Source of the DNA: Haliclystus octoradiatus
Taxonomy: Eukaryota; Cnidaria; Staurozoa; Stauromedusae; Haliclystidae
NCBI GenBank assembly: GCA_916610825.1
Contig: OU744450.1
Location: 24,160,430 to 24,224,429, forward strand
Length of the DNA: 64,000 nt
Direction of reading: 5' to 3'
Positions 28,201 through 40,200 of the stretch are shown here, piece by piece; the stretch's first letter is position 1, and every line of letters begins with the position of its first letter. Both the position numbers and the translations under genes were made by a program. The notes beneath the pieces are model-generated. The model was not told the DNA's origin. It did no database searches and was given only the letters and a program-made list of their open reading frames with translations.

Positions 28201-31200
28201 TATGTGTCTGTTTTCAGGGTTTACCTTCGTTATCATAGTGTAGAACAAATTGTATGGAGTCTCTTGATTGGTTTGAGTATGGGTGCGTTATGGTTTACTA
28301 TTACACAGAAAATACTGACACCAATTTATCCTGATATTGTCTCATGGAAATTATCGGAAAAGCTATTGATACGCGATTCAATTAGAATATACCAAATATT
28401 ATGTGGTTTGAATACACCTCCTCTAGAATGGAAGCAAGGTGAGCGCTGTTGTAGTGGTTTAATATTGCATTTACGTCATTGTATAATTGTCTATTGTTAT
28501 TCATTTCCTGTAAATCTATATGTGCGTAAACTGTACCACGTAACCGTTCTCTTTCGCCTCTTACTATCTTACTGTACGGTCGTGTCTGTTGTATCAAAGA
28601 GCTCTGACTGACGGCCATAGTAACCCTTAGCATCTCTCCTTGTAATGTCAGCAGACACGGCCTACCATTATCATAATAAAGAGTATCAAAATTATATGGA
28701 TTGTGTCATTATTTAATCTCCTACACTGTGTCTCTTACACCTAAACACTACACATTTTGTAATCACTGAAATCTTACTGAAAAGCTACTGAATAAAGTAT
28801 TGAATTGGTACTTGATTATATATTATAGGCTGATAAAATTGATAATACAGTGAAACCTGTAGATAACAGCCAGCTACGAAAGGTAGATTATTTGACCATT
28901 ATAGACAGGTGGCTGCTGTATAGAGGTGATCGTTATAAGAGGTTTAACTGTAGGATAAATATCACTACCTTCACTACTTTCTTCACTGCTATTTCCTTTC
29001 GATTCAATATCTTGCATACTCGCATCAGTGGCATCAACAGTTATGCATTCATTCGTTTCAGCTTTTTCAATAAGGATAGCTAACTGAACACCCTATAATA
29101 TGAAGAGAAATGAAACTAGATAAATAGGATTTCTAGAAGGAGCTGGAAGAAACTACACATCTAGTTCTTCTATAAATCCTCAAAGTCAAGGGTCCGGGGG
29201 GATTGTCCAAAGGCAATTGCATTGTAAAGTGGTGTGTCGTTGCATCAAGACAAACAAGGCAAATTTGCAGTGATATCTGTTGATACTGATCTGTACCAGA
29301 GCATCTCCTGCGAAACCAGTTCATGAACCCTTCATCTTCACAAACTTTTATGAATGGTTCATGAATTGCCATGGAAAGTTCATGAACACGTTCATGAAAA
29401 TCAGGTCATTTAGACTTCATGAACAGTTCATGTTCCTGCTTATATATATATATATGTATGTTGTAATGTATAGCCTAACCAGTCCTTTGAAAAAAAGTTT
29501 ATGTATAACTTAAAGGTTTCTGAATAAATGATGATGATGATGATGATGATGATTCGTGAACAATTCTGAGTAAATAGAGCCATATCTCTGAGATACAATA
29601 ATTCTACATTTTAGATGAATGAAAGCTCCATTGAAGTGGCAGCTATAGTAGATTTGACTGTAACCCAAACATTGAAGATCGTTGGGAAGTAATTGCACCT
29701 ACCTTATTAAACACAATATTGAAAACATCAAAAAGTACTTTTGGAATATGAAGTTTGTTGATAAGAATCTGAAGCTTTAACCAAAGATGTCCTTGTGATT
29801 TTAATGTTAGCTGATCCTGAGATAAATTATCATCTTTGTTTTCATCTAATAGATGACAGCGTCCAACTTCATCGAGCAGATGTGTGAATATTGTAACAAT
29901 TTTTGATACCAATGATACAATAATGATACACATGCCTTCAAACCTAACGGAAACAACACAACAAGATATTAAAAGTAAATACAGTGTAACCCGCTTAAGT
30001 GCAATTCAGATAAATGAAATTCACGCTTAGCTGTAACCTAGCTTCAAAACCCTATTAACTATTTTTTGGTCACGCCCTTGGTAAACAAATTCGGATAACG
30101 CGGGTTACACTGTAGTTGCAACAAAAGCATACGCTGAGGTCTAGATCATATGCCATTCTATACATATGTCTGCTATGAAATATGTTACAGTCAAACCTGC
30201 TATAATGGTCACCTCTATATAGCAGCCACCTATCTATAGTGGTCACTCTTGGCATGTCTAAAATAGTAATGAAATAACCCTGTATATAAAGACCATCTGC
30301 ATATAGTGGTCAATTTATCTACCTCTCATAGATGGCTGTTGTATGCCGGTTTTACTGTAATTGATTTTACAGTGTCTTGGCTTCTGCCAAAAGTTAACAA
30401 TAATTGCTCTTAGCCTATAGATACCTTCAGCAGGGCTACATTTTTTCAATTACTACCATCTCAGTATTCTATTCTCAAAGGTGTTCTATCAAACACTAAA
30501 TCAAAGTATCTTTGCTTTTTGGCTAGAGCATAATAGGATTGGCACATTTATTTATATGCACATTAGGGTGGTCCAAAAAGTAAAATTTCTCTGAATTTTT
30601 TTTCACAAGCTTTTCTGATGTCAAAGGGTCATATATATATAATCAGATCGAAAAAAAATAAAAAATACGATTCCGTCTGAAATATGTTTTAATTTACACA
30701 ACAGTTTTTGATTAAAAAAAAAATAGGAGTGTCTTGCGATTTTGTGAAAATCGTAATTAAAACATTTTACGACCCAAAACTCTTACCGTTTAACAAAGAT
30801 TAGTATGTACCAAATCGAAAATTTTTTTACAAAATCGGCAATCGCTGCGCCACCCCCAAACGCTGTCCTATGAGAATGAAACTTTGCATATAATGTTTTT
30901 AGACTCTTTGACATGAAAAAGTTTACGAAAAAAAATTTCACAGAAACTTTACATTTTTGGACCACCATATTGGCACATGTACAGAATGGTGCGTGAACAT
31001 GTCTTAGAGTTGTGATACATTTAAAATAAGTTTTATCCTTAAGATTTCATACCATTTATTAAGTCCAAGTAAACGTTCAACACAAGCAAGATTATTGTCG
31101 CTATGTGATACAACACAATATTGCAAACCATTCATAAGCAATTCCAATAGAAGTATTTGAAAATTCTGACTAAAAGTTGATGATACTTGTCCACCAATCA

Positions 31201-34200
31201 ATAATTGAGCATTGCTGATAATTGACAGCTAAGAAAAACAAAAACAGAAATGACAGTTAAGAGTGTATTGGGGTAGATAAGTAGGTAAATATATTATCTT
31301 TATTATATTTAGGCCTTCAATAACTGCAAAACAAAAACTAAATAAATACCACAAGATAAACTTGAAACAGCTTGTGTGATAAATTAAAAATAAATTAAAT
31401 GCAAATGTGGAGTATTCGATGATTAATGCAGTGACAGCTCATGTTGGTAGTGGTGTAGGCAACGATGTCAGGATTGCCACAATTAATAAACATCCCAACA
31501 GTTGAAAAGTTGACCAACAGATAGTTCCATGTTATGATGTTAGTGAGTCCAAAGTAAGATATAATCATATTCAATTAGTATGAGTATAGCCATCATAAAT
31601 TATTTATAAATTGTAACTAATATTAATAATAATAATTGTAATATAATATAATATGAGGTGAACACATGTATGTGAGTGCTCAATGTCTTTTAAGACAGAG
31701 TATAATTTAGAATAGACACAAAGATGAACCGTCTGATGAACGCAAAGTAAACACATGAAACTCTGAGTAACGGAAAAGGCTTTTGCTTTATCTTTTAATT
31801 TTCATAAAATCGTCACTATGAACTTCTGAATAAAAAGCAAATTAATCATAAAGACCATAATGCAATACTGAAGCCAAACACATGAAAAATAAGTGAAATT
31901 TCATGGTGTTTTCATAGCATTAATATTATGAATAATATGGATGCTTTTATGGTTTTCAGACTTTTCCATGGCTTTTTACAGGGGTGATTAGCTCAGTTGG
32001 CAGAGCAACCGAACTTCAGATCGACTGTGGTTCAAATCCCCCTCAGGTCAACTCAGCCTTAACTTTATCTGAAACATCAAATGAGTACCATCTAAGGATG
32101 GCGGATGGAATGGTTCAGAAGGAATTGCATTGTGAGTAGCTGCGGCGCATCGTTGCGCATTGACAATCAAGGCCTATCTGCCATGAAATCTGTTGAAATT
32201 GATCTGCAGTGTCGCGGCTGAGATCTAAGGAGCGTTTAACATCATTGCTCTTTGCGAAAAGAGCCACTTCTCTAGAAATAGAGGAGTGGTACGGGTGCCT
32301 TCGGTAGGGCGACACCGTCCACATTACTATGGCTTTAAAAATGTGTGGTTTACATTTTTTTCCATTTTCATGGCATTTTCACAACCCTTTCATTGTCTTT
32401 TCATGGTTTTGGTGTTGGTAGTAATATGATTAAACTTACACTTTTTTCAAAAGCTTTCCATGAAAACTTGCCACATATTTCAACAATATCTCTCATTGCA
32501 CTATCGCCTCCTTCTCCGTTTAATGGCGCCCATGTTTCATTTTCATTAATTTTACCAAACAACGTAGCAGCAACAAACATTGAAGACAATAAACAATGTT
32601 TTGTAACATCAAACAGACGTTGTGCAACATTAACATCTGAACACGGCTGCAATGGTACACCAAACATGCTGGCAATAAAACTCAACTCATCAGCCAAACA
32701 TGCAACACTGAAATTAAAAATAAATGAAATGAGATATTAGCATCAAAATATCTCAATTTTAGGAAATTCATCAGATCCAATCAACATTCACATCATTAGG
32801 TAATTTAAGCAATCAAAATACCTGATGATCGTTAAAGGCGTAAAACTATTAGTAGTAGGCCTAAATATGGATGTCTAATTTGTGTGTTTATTTATCATTA
32901 CTAGTATCCAGTTAAACACCGAATGAGCATACAGTGTAAAGCGCATTACAATGGCTTGCTTGAGAAGTATACTATCAAGTTTGCATTAAATGTATAAAAT
33001 TGACAAAAACATCATTTGAACAGTTTGTAAATGAAATGAGCAAACAAAAATATATATTCTTGTCACCTATGTGACTTACTATCCATAAAGTAGAAATTAA
33101 ATACGAATCTGATTTGGTTCATGCCAATGAAATATTCAATAAATCAGTAATGCGGGTATCAGCGGCTTTTCCGGGGAGGGGATGACTCCTAGGGCACCCC
33201 CGGGATTTGCAAAACAACCTGTGCAAAAGTCATTTAACCCCCTGGGGGTATGGGAGTAATGATTTTCAATAATCCCTCTCCCCCCAGGGACAAATAGTAC
33301 TTACAAAAGATTCAACTAAAATACCCAGAGAATTACGCAATTGTACAAAACTGTTGTTATAACTTTATTAAAATATTAAAATTCCATACGTTGGAGATAG
33401 CCATATTCGAGTATTAAACATTACATGCAAAATCAAAAAGGGCAATAGAAAAGTTTTGAAGTTTTTCTAACAGCTTCGATGAGAAATACGAATGAAGAAA
33501 CGAAACGCATTCAGTTCATAATTGAAGACACTTTGGAAAAAGCCGCTGAACAGCATTACAAATCCAGTTGGTTATCTCCCGGAGTGATCTTCTGCTTTTG
33601 TAACACAGAGAAAATCCCCCTCCCTCAGATGCTCATGTTCTCTAGCAAATCTCAACCAATCCCCCTGGGTCCCTGTGAGTTCCCCTGATGTTACCCCCCG
33701 GGAAAGCCGCTGATACCTGCATAAGGAAGGATTAGGTACATACATTTCAATGATTTAAACTCTGTGACCCGTGCATTTGAGTTTTGAATTTAAAATGAGC
33801 TTTATTATCTCAATTACGAAACTTCTTATTTCGGTTGCATAATGTCTATATAGTGAGCAGTGAGCACACTGAGTTATCTTCTTTTTTGTGTGACACATTC
33901 CACAATAACATATCCAAGTCGAATTTCGGGCAATAATGAGACGAAATTAGTAAAAACCGCGCAATCTTGAAGGTATTACAGTGCTAAAGCTCCCAAAAAA
34001 ATATGCCAAATGCCTATCGTCAGGCAAAATTGACAAATACTGCCCCGGTCAGAAATTATTCGCAATTATTTCGCGATTTAGTAGTCTTCTAGTTAAATAT
34101 GAAAAAATTTCGCGTTCCTGAATTTCTTACTTCTGCTGATCGTTGCCTATCTACGGACAGTCTCCTCTCTTGTGGGTGGTGTTTCTTGTTGTCGCTGCTG

Positions 34201-37200
34201 AGGCCTTTGTTTGCCTCCATATTTTTATTTCTGCTCAATGAACTCTTACGTTTCGAAGGCATGAAAGGCGATATAAAATTGCTAAGATTGTATCTGATTT
34301 TTCTCAACACATTTAAAGTAGATAATAGGATTTTACGATCATAATATCGCATACAGAATAAGGCAGTAAATCGTATCTGTGATTTCAAATTAACAGTACC
34401 GACCTGAGTACCGACACTCCGACAGTGTGCAATCCAATTTCTTTAAACACCATCAACAACCCCTTGTCAACTTTTATGTATTGCACAACTTAAATAATGA
34501 TTTCGTTGTTTGAAAATTAAATCAACACAGAACTCAAAGTGAAAGTTTTCTCAATTTAAGAGCTATAAAGAAACATCCGAGTTACATCTTCTATATAGTT
34601 ATATCGATGAAGTAATTAAATTTATTCTCTTATTGTGATTCAATCAATCCATACCATATTTGAAATCTGATTAGTTTTTTTATGACAAAAGTATTTTTAA
34701 TCTTCTTTGTCTAAAGAAAACTGAAGTGGATTCTGGCGACGTTATTATCAGATCGCATTTCACTGCTATTTCCTCTTTTGAATAACAAAAGTGTTTTAAT
34801 CTACTGTTAGCTAAAGAAAATTGACAGGCAATTACTTAATTAATAGGAGTCTTTTGTCATGCTAAGTGTAAGGAATGTCTGCTGACGAATACAATGCAAC
34901 AAAGTTTGACCGGGAAAATTTATTGGATGCTATATCGGCAGCAGAAGATACATTTTAATAATTGAATATATATTTTAATTTAACATTTGAATAGCCTAAA
35001 ACCATCCACAAAATTTGGCCTTTCTAATGATATATCATGCATCATCTTCCGTGCAGTAACGATTGCGTGATAATGCGTCATTGAACACACAGACAGATTT
35101 AAGGGAAATTTTAAAGTAGATATAAAGCTTTGCATTTATGGCATTAAGCAGCAAAGATAAGATAAGTACTTTGCTATTATATTGGTGAGACTGAGGAGAC
35201 CTGCCCCTGGGGAGACATAGGACAAGAACATTCGTGATTATCCATGTAAACCCTCTGCTAATATGCTGTATATCACTTCAGCCAACAAACAGTGTATTTT
35301 AGATAATGAAATGACCTATTATGCAATCTTAGCAAGGAAAATTAGGGGTAAGGTTTGCAACAAGTAAATCTCTTCTTATAATGGGTAAATTAATCGATTA
35401 TAAAATTGCTCAATTATTAATTTCCCAGGTGTTCCCTGGGGTCACGGAGTCTTGATGCCGATTTACTGGTGCATTACTGCATCGAGTCTTACTTTGATGC
35501 ACTGATTATATCCATTCCTCCTTTCTCTTGCTGATCCATACGATCAAATGATTCTGAAAGAGTTTGATATGTTTCATACTTCATAGCCACCTCAATAAAA
35601 ACATCCAATGCTCCATTTCGATCAAGAACATTTTTGCAAAAGTTACAAAATACTGTTTGCCAATCACCTTTGTCCTTCAGACTAGACAGAAGAAAAAGAA
35701 GAAAAAAAAACATGTTTGACAAATAATACAACCAATTTCCTATCCATGATTGGTTGAGAACTATATATCTTAACATATAAAGGAAAGTTGCTTCAAATGT
35801 GTGCACGCTAATAACTCTCTGAATTCTCCATTGAAATGTTTGAAAGTAAGAATTCCCTTTAAGGTTTTTATTATTTTAATTGATCGATAAACTTCCATTC
35901 TAGCCAAGGTTTTACAAAAGGATTTGCCTTCTGGAATCCTACAATATTTCACAATTTTCGTTTTCGAATTGTTAAAGTTTGGCCTGCAACTCATAAAAAT
36001 ATCAATTTTCTCCAGAATTTGGTCTAGCTCTCCAGAATCTAGCATCTAAGGATTTCCACTTTTGTCAAACCCTGATTCTAGTGCACTATTTAACACAGAA
36101 ATACTGCGTTGCGCAGGTTTCGACAAAATGGGGATTATGGGACTGAGAGTCCCGGAAGGCTAGCACAATTTCAGAATGATGAGGATGAAATAATTGTAAT
36201 CAAACTTCTACATTATGAGAAAAAAACATCTGCTTTGAAAGATAAATAAAAACATTCAGTTTTCCTCATATTTTTATCACAATAACCTCCCTAAATTGAT
36301 AAAACAAAAATGTGGAAGCAAAATTTAGAATGAAGACAAATCTTTTATCAAACCCTGGCGTTGTGTGACTATGACTATTGAAAAGTGTTTACATTTTAAT
36401 GGAATACTTTTCGAATCGGTTTTAATTCCAAACAGTAAAACACAACCCTGCAATTTGATTGGTTGGTTTCTGTGCTTGGTAATACGAGGTAAACATTTTT
36501 TCAAAAATTCCTGTCGAAATGTGTCGATAAAATTTTGTTAGACTCTCAAAGCCGAAGAAGAATAGGAAACTGCAATGTATTACGAAAGAAATAATATCAA
36601 CAATATTATCTCTATTTAAAAAAGAAAGCAGGAGGCTAGTGCTTTCAACACTTCACTCCTGTTTTCCGCCAGTTCCTGTGTAGTAAATATGAATACAAAC
36701 ACGGCAAAGTGTATGAAATATGGATATGTTTTTTTGTTTTTTTTTCTCAATAAAATTATTCATTCAACCATGCTCACACGTTTTATTCATCAACGCTATT
36801 GTGTTGATCTTTATCAATTTATAACAATAGAAGGTGTCAAGTGGCATGACGAATCATTCGAACGTTTTGAATACGTTTTGAATACGTTTTGAATTACAAA
36901 ACGATGTAAACAAAACAGAGCAACGAACGTTCTGAGTTAAAAAACGATGTAAACAAAACAGAGCGACTGCACTGAGCGATATAAACTTTTAATTAAGACA
37001 ACATCAAAACAATAAATTAATGAATTTTTCAAAACAGAAATTTTATATTGAATTTCATAGTCTGAAAACAATCGGTTTAACGATTGACAAAATGGTTGAT
37101 TTGCCGATGCCGATTATTTTCCGATTAGTAACAATTGGCACGCCGATGATTGGCAAAACCGATTGTGTTCAGAACAATCGTCTCATCCCTAGTGGCAACC

Positions 37201-40200
37201 CTTTATTGTTTATAGAGTGTATGATCTAATGATAATTTGTTATAACATACCTAGCTTGAGAACTAACATCAAGAATATCTTTACACAGATAAGGTGTGTG
37301 ATGACTAACAGATGAAAAAAGTTTCTTTGTTGAAAAATTGGGTTGCATTGATGATTCAGCATTAAATGGTTGGAATGTTGGTTTTTCCAATTTGTCAAGA
37401 ATATCTAACGAATCCTTTGTTTGTGTCACACTAAGAAACATTGATCCTTTGCAGAAAGCCTCAAGAAGAGCAATATACATCTCCTAGAAAAATAATAGAT
37501 GAACAATGTGTTAGTTGCTATGGCAAGGGTCTGACAAAAGTAAGAATCCTGCAATCCTAGATTCCGGAAGGTTAATCTAAATTCAGAAGAAAATTGATAT
37601 TTTTATGATTTATTGGTCAAACTTCAACAAAAAAATTCAGAAGAAAATTGATATTTTTATGATTTATTGGTCAAACTTCAACAAAAATTCAGAAGAAAAT
37701 TGATATTTTTATGATTTATTGGTCAAACTTCAACAAAAATTCAGAAGAAAATTGATATTTTTATGATTTATTGGTCAAACTTCAACAAAAATTCAGAAGA
37801 AAATGTTAGAATGCCTCTAGGATTCCAGAACCCAGGGTGTCACAAAAAGTTTTGATTTTCCGGGAACTGTGTTGTTTAATTAATTAATTAATTAATTATA
37901 AACCTTAGCTGGGATTGAATTCATAATGATTGAAAATTTAGAAATTTGACTTAACTTTGAAGCAAGATGCATGGATTTCAGAACATAAAAAAATATGAAA
38001 TCCAAAAATAATAAATTTTGAATAAGAAAATAATCATGATAAGATTGGAAACCTTCTGATTTTGTGCTGGGCTTCCAGGAACCAGGTTATCAGGCTCCCG
38101 AAACTTTTGTCGGATCCTGGTTATGGCTTGGTGATTTTCCCATAGAGAAAGCATGTAATAGGCGATTCTACTAAAAAATGATTCTGTCTGATGTATATTA
38201 AATAAAAAAACTGATTGACAAAAGTTTGAAGATGATCCAAATAGAACTGATCGAGATATTGATGTTTTAAAGCGTCTATTCTGGACTGCTGCAAGTTTAT
38301 TTTTGTGATGTGAAGATTTAAACTTTTCAATATTCAATATCATTTTTAATTACTTCTCGAGATAAATTTGTTCAGAATTAGTTCATTAGTTGAATTAGTG
38401 AGATTATAACATGGAAATTGTTCCATAAACAGGATTGTTCTTTGAGAATCAAAGACTCAGGTAGTGTTCCTTGTATAGAAACGTATATTTGTTCTACAGT
38501 CAAACCTGGGTAGTTTCACCCCTTTTATTGTCCAACATTGCCTAATCTATACTAATTTCTGATGTCTAGTTTTTCCTCTTCATAGAAACTCTCTTATTCT
38601 ACCACTTTTAATGTCCCCCTTTTTATCTACACCTGAGGGGGACATTAAGCAAATTTAGCGGTATTAATTTATGGTATTCTTACCTGCTTTCTACCGACAT
38701 TGCTGTCAGATACCTTCAATTGTTGCAAAATAAATTTCAATATCGATTCTGATGCTGATAATACCAATACCGATGACGATTTGACTAAAATACCAAAGAG
38801 AATATTGATAATAAGTCACTCCTGGATTATTTTTACTATAAATTTTAAGCTACAGTTGAATAAGCATTAGTAGTCACCTCTATGTAAAGGTCACCTGTCT
38901 ATAGTGGCCACTTCAGTAATAATATAACAAAAGCATTATTCTTTTGAATCAACCCTGTAGGCCTATATAAAGATGATCTGTCTATAATAGTGGATGGTTA
39001 AATTATTTACTAATCACAGCTTTGATGCTTTGACCTAATCTGCTTGCTTTAATCTACAGAGGAAGATCCAATTTTTCAAACTTGATATGACTTTTTTATT
39101 GCGGATATTTTATATAGAGAATCCGAACAGGATGAAAAACCCTTTCAATAGCATTTCTCTTTAAAACATTATAATCTAGAGAAGCAGTACAAGGCTATTA
39201 TGCGATACGATTAATTTTCATATTTAAAAAAAAAATTATTATTATTATTCAGAAGAAAAAAAATTGCTGGTAGAAAGACGAAATTGATCGGCCATTTGCC
39301 GATGGCCAGACCACTATGTTGTTCTCTGCTAATCTGAAACATTTATATTGCTCTTCTTTGTTCGAAAATAGAACTGCTTAATTAACCAATCACAATGCTT
39401 GTTCTATTATTGTTGGAAATTTTAAAGGCCTCAAGCACCAATCTAAAAAGGCTTAAAAATTTTTCTCACTTCGCACTATCAACCGATCTCTGAAGAGGCA
39501 GCATATACGAGTTGCCATGGCAACACAATTTCTCTTTTGTGTTGCCATGGAAATGCAATCTTTTTCGGGTATTTTTTTCAAGGCATTGGGCTTGACATCA
39601 ATGTGTACAATAAAGACTGGCCTGTGATCCTTAACCATAAATAATTTACTTCATTTCAATATTGTCTTGATAAAAAGAGTCAGAAACTGGAGTTTTGAGC
39701 AACTATGTTTTGAGGAAAATCCAAGCTCTAAATTCCATTTTGTCACCTGTTCGAATTGCAAAACAGGAAATGATAATGGTGTGAACAATGTTGTATGATT
39801 GACACTAATTGTTTTTGCTTGAATGAAAGGCGTAATTGCTCTCAAAATAGATCAAATGTACAAAAAACAATGTCAACAACACTCATTAATCTCGCGTTTA
39901 AAAAAAGCGATAGCGTCTATGCAAAAAAGTTTCTCTGTTTGGTAAAGATCAATTATAAATGCTTTTAGTTTCCCATAGCTTTGTTGAATCAAACAATAAA
40001 TCAATTGCAAAGTTATTTTTGGTAAATAGAAAAAGGCCTATTTTTGCTTGGGTCTAAAGTTGATGCTTGTCGTGCTTACGCCTGAATCTGGCCCTGTAAA
40101 AAAAACACTTACACAAATTGACATCTTTCAAAATACAGTTAGACGTAATTATGAATAACTTCTCAACAAATTCAACGCAACCATTGCAGTCTTCATTTTT

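Noticed and set aside
31981-32060. Possible tRNA gene
   Set aside because: A- and B-box are present but the cloverleaf is incomplete and the same head is attached to the same body elsewhere, so it is a SINE head. The same holds at 24195, 22350, 14048 and 16478.
34089-34388. Two opposite open frames in UBR4 intron 5 (one with [12 protein letters not shown])
   Set aside because: No homology recognised, mutual shadows, and no splice or promoter context.
37581-37842. CRISPR-like regular repeats
   Set aside because: Units are contiguous with no unique spacers and belong to a eukaryotic MITE.
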